Below, in pieces: positions 6,415 to 12,759 of a stretch of DNA of 16,260 bases; the stretch's first letter is position 1; each line of letters opens with the position of its first letter. The notes beneath the pieces are model-generated. The model was given only the letters and a program-made list of their open reading frames with translations, did not search any database and was not told where the DNA came from. The translations under genes were made by a program, and so were the position numbers. Source of the DNA: Methanobacteriota archaeon (GTDB lineage Archaea > Halobacteriota > Methanosarcinia > Methanosarcinales > Methanoperedenaceae); contig JAHIFK010000164.1 in assembly GCA_018900975.1 (NCBI GenBank), positions 1-16,260 on the forward strand, read 5' to 3'.

Positions 6415-6789
6415 ATGAGTAAAAAAGTAAATATTATTGTAACACAACCCCCATATGGGAAAGAAGATGCATTTTCAGCAATACCAATGGGATCTTCACA
6501 GGTCGCTGTGGGAAACGACGCTACGCTGATATTCGTTAGCGGTGGAGTGCATTCCATAGTCAAGGGACAGAAGACAGGTTACGGGGACCTGGCTGTCTGG
6601 TCCAAGGACGTGCCGTCAGTGGAAGCCGAAATAACCCGGAACATTGAGACCGTGAGCTTCTTTGCGCTTGACAGCGACATAGAGAAACGCGGCATAAGCG
6701 ACAGTGAGATAATCAGCGGGGTAAAGAAACTCTCACTTGACGAACTGACAGACAAAATACTTGAGGCTGACGTAAACCTGGTATTCTGA
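6415..6789 (+). CDS. tusC: TusC/DsrF-like sulfur relay subunit
   Basis: A 124-aa DsrE-fold protein. PPYGKEDAFSAI near the start, FVSGGVHSIVKGQ (41-53) and a late IEKRGI followed by a terminal ADVNLVF match the layout of TusC/DsrF, where the second motif reads as a phenylalanine strand, GV, and GQ. There are no cysteines, in keeping with a structural role in the heterohexamer. It lies 4 bases after the TusD-like gene and its TGA overlaps the ATG of tusA (TGATG), so translation is coupled. Confidence 0.8.
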   Translation: MSKKVNIIVTQPPYGKEDAFSAIPMGSSQVAVGNDATLIFVSGGVHSIVKGQKTGYGDLAVWSKDVPSVEAEITRNIETVSFFALDSDIEKRGISDSEIISGVKKLSLDELTDKILEADVNLVF

Positions 6790-7025
6790 TGACAGAAATA
6801 GTACCTGACGACAGGCTGGACGTGCGCGGCGAATGCTGCCCGTACCCCCTTCTCCTGACAAAGAAAAAAGTTGAGTCGCTAAAAAGCGGCGAAATACTTG
6901 AGATAACAGCAGACGACCCGGTGGCGCCTCAGAATATCGATTCCTGGGCGAAAAAATCAGGTAATAAGCTCCTGGCTGTCAGGCAGGAAGGGAACATTTA
7001 TAAGATACTTGTCCAGAGAACTTAG
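6789..7025 (+). CDS. tusA: TusA-family sulfur carrier
   Basis: A 78-aa TusA-type protein. DVRGECCPYPLLLTKK (12-27) contains the family CPxP motif; the cysteine before the proline (Cys18) is the persulfide carrier and is doubled here as Cys-Cys. The later ADDPVAPQNIDSWAKKSGN is the second family signature. In bacteria TusA takes sulfur from the cysteine desulfurase IscS and hands it to TusBCD or to DsrEFH. Full length for the family. Last gene of the operon; its final 4 bases overlap the convergent DUF99 gene. The sulfur donor and final acceptor in this organism are not shown. Confidence 0.95.
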   Translation: MTEIVPDDRLDVRGECCPYPLLLTKKKVESLKSGEILEITADDPVAPQNIDSWAKKSGNKLLAVRQEGNIYKILVQRT

Positions 7026-7591
7026 GCTTTACCTGTGGATTCACCCAGGACGACACCTGTCGCAATAAGATGCGCCAAGCGAAGCGGTTCAGGTATGTTG
7101 GCGTGAGTAGATGTCATCCTGACGATCTGGATCGCTTTCTCTTTATCTATACCGCATAACTGGATGAAAACAGGATTCTCCCCATCTATTCTGTATATTC
7201 TCCCTGCGCGCTGTATTATTTCCCATCGCTCCTCTTTTTCGGAAAGATGCATAAGTGCGAGCCTGATCTTATCAAAATCAGGGCATGAACGCATATAAAC
7301 AATGACCGCTATTCCAGTTTCGTCATACAGCTTTTTTATATCAACAGGGTTAAAACCTGCATAGGTGACGCCGTCCAGCATAATTACCCTTATCTGCCCG
7401 TAATTCTTTGAACCTTTGACCATCCTTATAATGCTTTCCGTTGCATCCATCCCGTCTTTTGTGACATGGGAACGGAGCACGCCATCAAGCTGTTCTCCTC
7501 CCCGCATAAAGGCGCCTATGATAATGACGTTCGGGTCGATGAGAGCCGAATCATCTATGCCCAGTATCCGTATCTCCGGTTTTATATGCAT
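7022..7591 (-). CDS. DUF99 family protein (endonuclease V-like fold)
   Basis: A 189-aa archaeal DUF99 protein. ILGIDDSAL near the start, VIMLDGVTYAGFN (104-116) and the C-terminal EPLRLAHLIATGVVLGESTG are typical of the family. DUF99 is an uncharacterised archaeal family, thought to have an RNase H-like fold close to endonuclease V. The acidic residues at Asp13-Asp14 and Asp108 would be candidate metal ligands. Full length. The TATA-like TATATAAAC on the minus strand (7611-7620) is about 25 bases before the ATG, indicating a leaderless transcript. Its stop overlaps tusA by 4 bases. Confidence 0.9.
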   Translation of the reverse strand: MHIKPEIRILGIDDSALIDPNVIIIGAFMRGGEQLDGVLRSHVTKDGMDATESIIRMVKGSKNYGQIRVIMLDGVTYAGFNPVDIKKLYDETGIAVIVYMRSCPDFDKIRLALMHLSEKEERWEIIQRAGRIYRIDGENPVFIQLCGIDKEKAIQIVRMTSTHANIPEPLRLAHLIATGVVLGESTGKA

Positions 7592-7607
7592 TATTTTTTG
7601 TTAGTTA

Positions 7608-7621
7608 TTGGGTTTATATAG
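7608..7621. promoter_or_regulatory. Shared TATA element between divergent genes
   Basis: GGGTTTATATAG reads as a TATA box on both strands. On the minus strand it fits the DUF99 start at 7591, leaderless. On the plus strand it would start a transcript about 25 bases before the zinc-ribbon gene at 7666, although TTAATATATATA at 7650-7661 also lies there. Confidence 0.5.
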
Positions 7622-7665
7622 ATTTCCGTTAATCTTAATACTGTCTACATTAATATATATAGGAC

Positions 7666-8025
7666 ATGAAATTTGTTGAAAAATGTCCCAAATGCAAGGG
7701 CGAAGTACAAACAAAGAGCCTTAAAAAGTCCATCGGCCTGGGTACTGTCAAGATACCTGTTTCCCAGTTCTGCTTGAACCCTTCATGCGACTGGTTCCAG
7801 GATTTTTCAGAAGCAAAAAATCCGGAAGATCTCGATCAGGATGTTTTGCAGTTAAATATCCCATATCTAAAGAACAAGTTGCCGGAAATAAAACGCCTGA
7901 CAGCCGAATTAAAAAAGAAGACCCCTGCTATAATAAAACAGAATATGCTGGTGGTGAGGGGAGCTGCTGCTGTTGTTGTATTTTCGATCTTACTGATATT
8001 CTTACTTTCTTTACTTCGTTCCTGA
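7666..8025 (+). CDS. Zinc-ribbon protein with C-terminal membrane anchor
   Basis: A 119-aa protein of unknown role. Cys7 and Cys10 (CPKC) with Cys36 and Cys41 (CLNPSC) form a zinc ribbon in the first 45 residues. A charged helical linker follows (about 45-92), and residues 94-117 are a single hydrophobic helix ending with an arginine, so the protein is tail-anchored with the ribbon in the cytoplasm. Separate small archaeal zinc-ribbon membrane proteins like this are common but uncharacterised. It is probably a single-gene transcript. Confidence 0.8.
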   Translation: MKFVEKCPKCKGEVQTKSLKKSIGLGTVKIPVSQFCLNPSCDWFQDFSEAKNPEDLDQDVLQLNIPYLKNKLPEIKRLTAELKKKTPAIIKQNMLVVRGAAAVVVFSILLIFLLSLLRS

Positions 8026-8158
8026 CCTTACATCTGTAAATTTGAACTGAAATTTCAGGACAAAATCTTCTACGAAAAACTTTGGGGACTATATATCATG
8101 TTTATTAATTAGAAAACATTATATTCCATCAAAATGTAGTCAGATAAGGTGAAAAGAA

Positions 8159-8392
8159 ATGGCAATAGGTTTTGTATTAATAAATGTGGCTCCAGGTTTG
8201 GAAAAAAAAGTCTTTGATAACATGATAAAATGGGAGGAGATCCAGGAGTTATACCCTCTCTTCGGGGATTATGACCTGATCGCGAAGATACAGGCGCCTG
8301 ATTATGAGACCTTAAGTGATATTGTAGTCCACAAGGTAAGAGCTATAAAGGGAGTGACAGAGACAAAAACCCTGACTGGCGCAAAATTTTAG
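8159..8392 (+). CDS. Stand-alone Lrp/AsnC effector (RAM) domain
   Basis: A 77-aa protein that is only the ligand-binding domain of Lrp/AsnC regulators (PF01037) without the helix-turn-helix. The pattern GFVLINVAPG-x-EKKVFDNM, then LFGDYDLIAKIQAPDYETL and a final VTETKTLTGAKF gives the beta-alpha-beta-beta-alpha-beta order of the RAM fold. Such one-domain proteins form oligomers that bind amino acids, or mix with full-length Lrp proteins. AGGTGA lies about 8 bases before the ATG, and an AT-rich promoter-like stretch is upstream. Which full-length Lrp it works with is not visible here. Confidence 0.92.
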   Translation: MAIGFVLINVAPGLEKKVFDNMIKWEEIQELYPLFGDYDLIAKIQAPDYETLSDIVVHKVRAIKGVTETKTLTGAKF

Positions 8393-8430
8393 CTCCAGGA
8401 GCAGGCTGTTCTATTTTTCCCCTGTCTTTT

Positions 8431-8988
8431 CTATTGTTTGCTCTCTTTATGCTTTTTTATAATATTTCGCAATTCGTTCGGATGCCTCATAACAGTAATA
8501 TAAGCCATTTTCCGAAGTTTATCCACAGCATCAATATCCACATCCCTCATAGTAAGCGTGAGTTTCTTTCCGTTGGGCAGATTGGTTATTATATTCCCCT
8601 TTTTTTGGTCTGGGGGAAATATGTAAACCGGAATTTTCGCTTTCATAGCCTGTGCCACTGCATTTGAGAGCAGGGTATCTGATATTCCTGCAGCTATCTT
8701 TGCCACCGTGTTGGATGTGGAAGGCATGATAAGGAGAAAATCGTATTTTCCAAGCTGCAGGTCACCAACGAGGAAAGGAACGTTTGTTGATTTTTCAGTG
8801 TAGGTCTTAGGGAAACTCTTTTTTAGCTCTTTAAAAAGTTTGTACCATTTTACCACCATCTCTCCTGCCTGTGAGAGATATACTTTCACCTCAAGATCAT
8901 GTTCTTTCGTGAGTTCTTTCATTATATCAAGGCTTTCACTGAGGTAGTCGCCGCAGCCCGTGATGCCCCATGCGATTTTTAGAGTCAT
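8431..8988 (-). CDS. afpA: Archaeoflavoprotein, AfpA type
   Basis: A 185-aa flavoprotein of the PF02441 (UbiX/Dfp-like) fold. KIAWGITGCGDYLSESLDIM at the N-terminus and MPSTSNTVAKIAAGISDTLL (about 88-107) are the FMN-binding signatures, and FPPDQKKG follows. The family contains AfpA, an FMN protein that takes electrons from ferredoxin, and the related dihydromethanopterin reductase DmrB. I favour AfpA because an iron-sulfur flavoprotein gene lies 6 bases upstream, a pairing I recall from Archaeoglobus. AfpA could pass electrons to Isf. The ATG at 8988 directly follows the upstream gene, so the two are co-transcribed. Confidence 0.8.
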   Translation of the reverse strand: MTLKIAWGITGCGDYLSESLDIMKELTKEHDLEVKVYLSQAGEMVVKWYKLFKELKKSFPKTYTEKSTNVPFLVGDLQLGKYDFLLIMPSTSNTVAKIAAGISDTLLSNAVAQAMKAKIPVYIFPPDQKKGNIITNLPNGKKLTLTMRDVDIDAVDKLRKMAYITVMRHPNELRNIIKKHKESKQ

Positions 8989-8994
8989 GTAAAA

Positions 8995-9684
8995 TCAGTT
9001 TTTCTTTTTAAGCAGTATAGTCGTTTTCATCAATCTATCCACGGTCTTGCGCATGCTTTTCAGCCCTTCCTCATCGTCTTTTGCACCTTCAGCGCCCCTG
9101 TCCTTTGACCATAAAGCGCCGCCCAGATTTGCCCCGAATGAGCCGCCGCCTACGGGAATGGCTTCGTTTATTATGTAGAAGTTCAGTATAGCCTGTATCG
9201 AGGGCTCCTGACCTCCGATGCGGTCACCCCCTACTGCAAGCGCTGCGCCGGGTTTATTCCTTATAAAGTACATATCCTGCGCTGCGATAGCCCTGCAGCG
9301 GTCCATTATCGCTTTTGTCTGTGCGCTTAGCAATCCCTGGTAAACTGGCGTTCCGATTATGATTGCGTCCGCCCATATGAGTTTTTCATAGACGAACTGC
9401 ATATCGTCTTTGTGTACGCATCCATTTTTATTTTTTATACAGTAGTCGCAGTGGATGCAGAAGTTAATCTTTTTCCCCATTGCACTGAAGTATTCGATTT
9501 GCGCAGAATACATCTCTCCGGCATGACGGAGAGCCTCCTGAACTATGTAATCAGTTGATGCTTTTCTGGGGCTGCCCGATATGCCAAATAGCCTTATGTT
9601 TTCGTCACCCATTTTTTCACATGAATAAGAACGACCTGTTTTATCAAATAGCTTTTGTGTGTGGATGTTAATTTCATCCAACAC
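8995..9684 (-). CDS. Iron-sulfur flavoprotein (Isf family), second copy
   Basis: A flavoprotein of up to 229 aa. RLFGISGSPRKASTDYI is the FMN loop. Cys76, Cys79, Cys82 and Cys89 give C-x2-C-x2-C-x6-C, one residue longer in the last gap than the copy at 2193. GTPVYQGLLSAQTKAIMDRCRA and AVGGDRIGGQE are family motifs, and a glycine-rich GGGSFGANLGGALWS segment replaces the shorter C-terminus of the first copy. The start is uncertain: GTG at 9684 overlaps the end of trm5, while ATG at 9612 would remove 24 residues and begin near the usual family start. It lies in a run trm5-isf-afpA, so it likely exchanges electrons with AfpA. Confidence 0.88.
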   Translation of the reverse strand: MLDEINIHTQKLFDKTGRSYSCEKMGDENIRLFGISGSPRKASTDYIVQEALRHAGEMYSAQIEYFSAMGKKINFCIHCDYCIKNKNGCVHKDDMQFVYEKLIWADAIIIGTPVYQGLLSAQTKAIMDRCRAIAAQDMYFIRNKPGAALAVGGDRIGGQEPSIQAILNFYIINEAIPVGGGSFGANLGGALWSKDRGAEGAKDDEEGLKSMRKTVDRLMKTTILLKKKN

Positions 9685-10681
9685 CAGATGAAAGCACCTG
9701 AAGATCTATACAAACATTGAACTGGTATGGCGCATAAGGCCTTACGATCCTCTTCTCCAGTGGAACGATATGAAAGCCTGAAAGAACCGCAGCACCATTA
9801 ATTTTCTTTAAGAGACCATCAAAAAGGTCATCTTCATGTGATATGGCATAAAAATGGATAACCCCTCCATTTTTTACTACCCCGAACGCCGCGTCAAGGA
9901 ACTCGATCGCACTGTGAGGCAGGTTCATAATAACATGGTCTGCTCCTGATACACCTTTCAGGTCTTCCCTGGCATCACCTTCCCTAATCTCAACATTCCT
10001 TACTCTGTTTAGTTTCACATTTTCCTTAAGGTACCTGACCGCGTCCGGGTTCTTATCAATTGCTATCACATGCGCACCTGGGAATCTTTTAGCTATCAGG
10101 ATGCTAAATGGCCCCACGCCTGAGAACATATCCACGACAGTATCGCCATCCTGTATCTGGTCTGCGATCCTTGCCCTCTCTGTTGAAAGACGGGGTGTAA
10201 AATATACTTTAGACAGGTCAAGCAGGTATCTGCATTCGTTCTCCTTGTAGAGAGTCTCGGTCCGCCTCTCACCTGCCAGTATAGATACGCTTCGCGTCCT
10301 GTATTCCCCGATGACAGAGGTTTCAGCCTGGAGGACGGTCTTTATCCTGTTCTGTTTAAGCAGGACCTGCGCGACCTTCTGCGCTTGCGGCTCATGCCTG
10401 TCAATTATGGCGATATCACCGATCTGTTCATAAGCAGGAGAAAATCCCAGTATCTCAGCAGGCGACTGAACAATTATTAATTCCTCAAAATCCCCCAAAT
10501 CGGTTTCATAACCTTCAATAGGCCTTATTACAGGGATCAATACATTATCGTCCTCTCTTTTTATCTTCAGGTTCTTATCTATAACCTCGAGTTCGATAAG
10601 TTCACGCCGTACCTGTTCTCCTCTATTTTTAGGGACTCTGATGTATCTGGACTCCATATTTGTACTGAGGGACAATACCAT
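9674..10681 (-). CDS. trm5: tRNA (guanine-37 N1)-methyltransferase, Trm5 family
   Basis: A class I SAM-dependent methyltransferase of up to 335 aa, matching archaeal Trm5, which methylates G37 next to the anticodon. The N-terminal IRVPKNRGEQVRREL is the small D1 domain. VVDMFSGVGPF (182-192) is the SAM motif I, VIAIDKNPDAV motif II, and NLPHS (253-257) the NLP signature of Trm5/Tyw2. Two starts are possible: ATG 10681, 2 bases after the stop of the small membrane protein and so coupled, or ATG 10657, which begins nearer the usual family N-terminus. It overlaps the isf gene downstream. A Tyw2-like role cannot be fully excluded. Confidence 0.9.
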   Translation of the reverse strand: MVLSLSTNMESRYIRVPKNRGEQVRRELIELEVIDKNLKIKREDDNVLIPVIRPIEGYETDLGDFEELIIVQSPAEILGFSPAYEQIGDIAIIDRHEPQAQKVAQVLLKQNRIKTVLQAETSVIGEYRTRSVSILAGERRTETLYKENECRYLLDLSKVYFTPRLSTERARIADQIQDGDTVVDMFSGVGPFSILIAKRFPGAHVIAIDKNPDAVRYLKENVKLNRVRNVEIREGDAREDLKGVSGADHVIMNLPHSAIEFLDAAFGVVKNGGVIHFYAISHEDDLFDGLLKKINGAAVLSGFHIVPLEKRIVRPYAPYQFNVCIDLQVLSSGVG

Positions 10682-10683
10682 TA

Positions 10684-10809
10684 TTACTCAAATAACACAG
10701 TTTCCAGGAGCAGGAATGTCATTATTACTCCGACAAAAATAACAGCATATCCTATAATTTTGCCTAATGTCACGCCATAACCATAAAGCCCTTTTAAATT
10801 TATTTCCAT
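10684..10809 (-). CDS. Small one-helix membrane protein, 41 aa
   Basis: A 41-aa frame (MEINLKGLYGYGVTLGK, then a hydrophobic helix about residues 18-35, ending LETVLFE). Its stop is 2 bases before the first trm5 ATG, and a TATA-like CTATAAAC (minus strand, 10842-10836) lies about 30 bases before its own ATG, so it probably starts the trm5-isf-afpA transcript as a leaderless first gene. No family recognised. Size, promoter spacing and coupling together make it a likely real gene. Confidence 0.6.
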   Translation of the reverse strand: MEINLKGLYGYGVTLGKIIGYAVIFVGVIMTFLLLETVLFE

Positions 10810-10835
10810 GGTAGTATTGTTTGGCGTGCTTAAAG

Positions 10836-10842
10836 TTTATAG
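10836..10842. promoter_or_regulatory. TATA element between trm5 operon and dph5
   Basis: TTTATAG serves as a TATA-like box on either strand. It lies about 30 bases before the small membrane protein ATG (minus) and about 50 bases before the dph5 ATG (plus). Confidence 0.45.
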
Positions 10843-10886
10843 TTTTTGATAGCAAAACTTACAAACACAGACGCATATTTAGTGTT

Positions 10887-11678
10887 ATGCTCACGTTCAT
10901 AGGACTCGGTCTATATGATGAAAAGGATATCACAGTAAAAGGACTGGAAGCTGTAAGAAAAGCAGATATCGTATATGTAGAATTCTACACATCTCACCTC
11001 ATGGGAACGACTATCGATGCATTGGAAGGGTTGTTTGGCAAAAAGATCAATGTTCTGTCACGGGAAGATGTTGAACAGGCGCCAGAATGGCTTTCACAGG
11101 CAAAAGAGAAAAACATGGTTTTCCTGACAGGCGGGGATGCCATGGTCGCGACAACACATATTGACCTTCGTCTTCGCGCCAGGGACATGGGCATAGATAC
11201 CGCTATCATTCATGCCCCGTCCATATCATCTGCTGTCTCAGGCTTGAGCGGACTGCAGAATTACAGGTTTGGCAAATCCACCACCATACCGTTCCCCTAT
11301 GAGCGCAAAAATAAGGTCATCGTATCAGAGGCGCCGTACGACGTCATTAAGATGAACCAGAAAAATAATCTTCACACGCTTGTTTTTCTTGATATTATAG
11401 ACCAGGAAAAACGCTTTATGGACATAGGAACTGCCATATCCATACTATCCGGACTGGAAGAGCGGCGGGGCGAGGGTGTGCTTGTGAACATGCTTGGAGT
11501 GGGTATCGCAAGAGCAGGGAGCGAGTCACCTGTTGTCCATGCTGATTATCTTCCTGAATTAAAAAAATACGATTTTGGAGCGCCGCTGCACATCCTTATA
11601 ATTCCTGCCCAGCTTCATTTTATTGAAGCAGAAGCCCTTGTAAAACTTTGTGGTGCTCCTTCTGAAATCATGAAATAG
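10887..11678 (+). CDS. dph5: Diphthine synthase
   Basis: A 263-aa SAM-dependent methyltransferase of the Dph5 family (TP methylase fold). It methylates the modified histidine of elongation factor 2 in diphthamide synthesis. LTFIGLGLYDEKDITVKGLE is the family start; EFYTSHLMGTT, FLTGGDAMVATTHIDLRLRA and GLQNYRFGKSTTIPFPYE are all typical. Length fits archaeal Dph5. The ATG at 10887 is chosen since a TTG-initiated frame at 10821 would start before the TATA box and add 22 residues without family support. It is a single gene; the only downstream candidate terminator, at 11856, is some way off. Confidence 0.96.
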   Translation: MLTFIGLGLYDEKDITVKGLEAVRKADIVYVEFYTSHLMGTTIDALEGLFGKKINVLSREDVEQAPEWLSQAKEKNMVFLTGGDAMVATTHIDLRLRARDMGIDTAIIHAPSISSAVSGLSGLQNYRFGKSTTIPFPYERKNKVIVSEAPYDVIKMNQKNNLHTLVFLDIIDQEKRFMDIGTAISILSGLEERRGEGVLVNMLGVGIARAGSESPVVHADYLPELKKYDFGAPLHILIIPAQLHFIEAEALVKLCGAPSEIMK

Positions 11679-11681
11679 ATA

Positions 11682-11819
11682 TTATTTCATCTTTCTTTTT
11701 TCTTTTGCAAGCTTCTTTTTCGCGTCTCCGCTACCCGAAGCTGCCTTCTTTTCAAGCTCTGTTATTTTATCCTTTCGATCCTTTTCTTTCCTCTCCATTA
11801 TTTTTTTAGACATTGCCAT
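11682..11819 (-). CDS. Small very basic protein, 45 aa
   Basis: A 45-aa frame dominated by Lys, Arg and Glu (MAMSKKIMERKEKDRK, ELEKKAASGSGDAKKKL, ending KEKRKMK). It would form a long charged helix broken near SGSGD. A TATA-like TTTAAATAC lies about 30 bases before the ATG, suggesting leaderless transcription; an alternative ATG is at 11813. Its stop lies 3 bases from the dph5 stop on the other strand. It could bind nucleic acid, by composition only. Low-complexity composition calls for some caution. Confidence 0.5.
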   Translation of the reverse strand: MAMSKKIMERKEKDRKDKITELEKKAASGSGDAKKKLAKEKRKMK

Positions 11820-11855
11820 GACAAATATATTCAGAATTGAAAGTATTTAAAATAA

Positions 11856-11886
11856 TGCCCACCGAGCAAAGGTGGGCACCCTTTTT
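11856..11886. terminator. Perfect 8-bp hairpin with T tract
   Basis: TGCCCACC and GGTGGGCA pair perfectly around a 7-base loop (GAGCAAA); on the plus strand CC and six T follow, an intrinsic-terminator shape. On the minus strand it lies about 50 bases past the stop of the 60-aa gene at 11927 and is followed by TTATTTT, so it may serve either direction, including the end of dph5 transcripts. Confidence 0.65.
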
Positions 11887-11926
11887 TCATGAAATGTTCC
11901 AGACCATGTTTTGTGGAACTTAAGTT

Positions 11927-12109
11927 TTACTTCTTTAAATGGACCCTTGATATAACTCTTTTTTCAGGCACCTTATAAGCCCATCGATTGAAACTGTTTA
12001 TGTACAATACTTCTCCGTAACCGGTCTTTTCTATATACCGTACATCTCCTTTTTGCACTTCGCCCGATTCCAATTTGAATTTTACTATGTCGCCTTTAGA
12101 ATATTTCAT
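11927..12109 (-). CDS. Small SH3-barrel-like protein, 60 aa
   Basis: A 60-aa protein. The start MKYSKGDIVKFKLESGEVQKGDVRYIE resembles the opening strands of small SH3-like or KOW-type barrels, with alternating short strands and glycine turns (GDIVKF, GYGEVLYI), and it ends in a basic VISRVHLKK. AAGGAGAG lies 10 bases before the ATG, one of the best ribosome binding sites in the window. Function unknown; nucleic acid binding is possible from the fold guess. Confidence 0.7.
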   Translation of the reverse strand: MKYSKGDIVKFKLESGEVQKGDVRYIEKTGYGEVLYINSFNRWAYKVPEKRVISRVHLKK

Positions 12110-12251
12110 AGATTTTTTCTCTCCTTTTGTTGTATACTGGTTTTTTTGGTGTCTTATTCAAATCCAAATACTCATTATGATAATAACCATAATGCCAATC
12201 ATTTGTAATGGATTCTCTTCTAAATAAATGTTTCGGAATTGTTCTGTCCAC
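12096..12251 (-). CDS. Possible small ORF, 51 aa (GTG start)
   Basis: This frame is open from a stop near 12332 and has coding-like composition (TIPKHLFRRESITNDWHYG, PKKPVYNKRREKIYEIF) but no ATG; the first usable start is GTG at 12251. It overlaps the 60-aa gene by 14 bases. A competing frame, 12158-12319, has an ATG and 53 residues but is rich in Ile, Phe and Tyr as expected of a shadow. It may also be a decayed gene. Confidence 0.3.
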   Translation of the reverse strand: MDRTIPKHLFRRESITNDWHYGYYHNEYLDLNKTPKKPVYNKRREKIYEIF

Positions 12252-12323
12252 GCAAAAAACCGGTGAATTTGAAAATATGTGATTAAGTTCAAGCCATGCA
12301 ATAAGTAAAAAAACCCCATCTAC

Positions 12324-12390
12324 CTATAGAAAAAAAACAATATCCTTACTAGAAAAAACAATACCAGTACTAGAAAAAACAGTACCAGTA
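12324..12390. repeat. 21-bp direct repeats
   Basis: Two nearly identical adjacent 21-base units, CTAGAAAAAACARTACCAGTA, occupy 12349-12369 and 12370-12390 and differ at one base; a degenerate third unit (12324-12348) precedes them. Between the small ORFs I see nothing else here. The units are too short and directly joined to be a CRISPR. They might bind a protein in register (two helical turns of DNA). Confidence 0.8.
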
Positions 12391-12440
12391 CTTATCCATT
12401 TATCCCTTGACTTTCATCAAGTTTGAATGATAAAGGAAAG

Positions 12441-12596
12441 TTATTTCAATCCATACGATTTTCTTCTTCTTTCTATGCTGTCCTTTAATCTTTCATGATC
12501 GCTGGATGGCATTTTTGGTTCAATAAGCTTCTCTTCTTCTTTCTTGGGGGGTTTATGTTTCCGGGTTTCCCATACATTATCATATATTTCTGACAT
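12441..12596 (-). CDS. Small charged protein, 51 aa
   Basis: A 51-aa frame starting MSEIYDNVWETRKHKPPKKE and ending with an arginine-rich ERRRKSYGLK. CAGGTG lies about 7 bases before the ATG. The composition, the clean start and the lack of any competing ORF support it. It is probably largely disordered. No family recognised. Confidence 0.6.
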   Translation of the reverse strand: MSEIYDNVWETRKHKPPKKEEEKLIEPKMPSSDHERLKDSIERRRKSYGLK

Positions 12597-12663
12597 CTTA
12601 TACACCTGGCAGGATATTTTAATTACTGATTATTTTCATCACTAATAAAAGGAAGGGGTGATA

Positions 12664-12747
12664 ATGTCAGCATATAATTATTATTTCCCGTTAAGACTGA
12701 GGAAGTTATTTCGGGAAATGATAGTTAAGAATGAGAAGATAATTTAA
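12664..12747 (+). CDS. Possible 27-aa peptide with strong ribosome binding site
   Basis: ATG at 12664 follows GGGGTGAT, the best-matching ribosome binding site in the window, and opens a 27-residue frame (MSAYNYYFPLRLRK to KNEKII). It is convergent with the FAH gene, ending 12 bases from its stop. No family; the short spacing of the site and the tiny size keep this tentative. Confidence 0.35.
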   Translation: MSAYNYYFPLRLRKLFREMIVKNEKII

Positions 12748-12759
12748 GGAACTGATATG

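Noticed and set aside
7022..7025. Four-base convergent overlap of tusA and the DUF99 gene
   Set aside because: Real, but short convergent overlaps are common in compact genomes and need no special explanation.
12158..12319. 53-codon minus-strand frame with ATG
   Set aside because: It competes with a frame of more protein-like composition; Ile, Phe and Tyr rich, weak ribosome binding site spacing.
12324..12390. CRISPR or coding repeat
   Set aside because: Units of 21 bases are directly joined with no spacers, and frames through them have no start codon or stop early.
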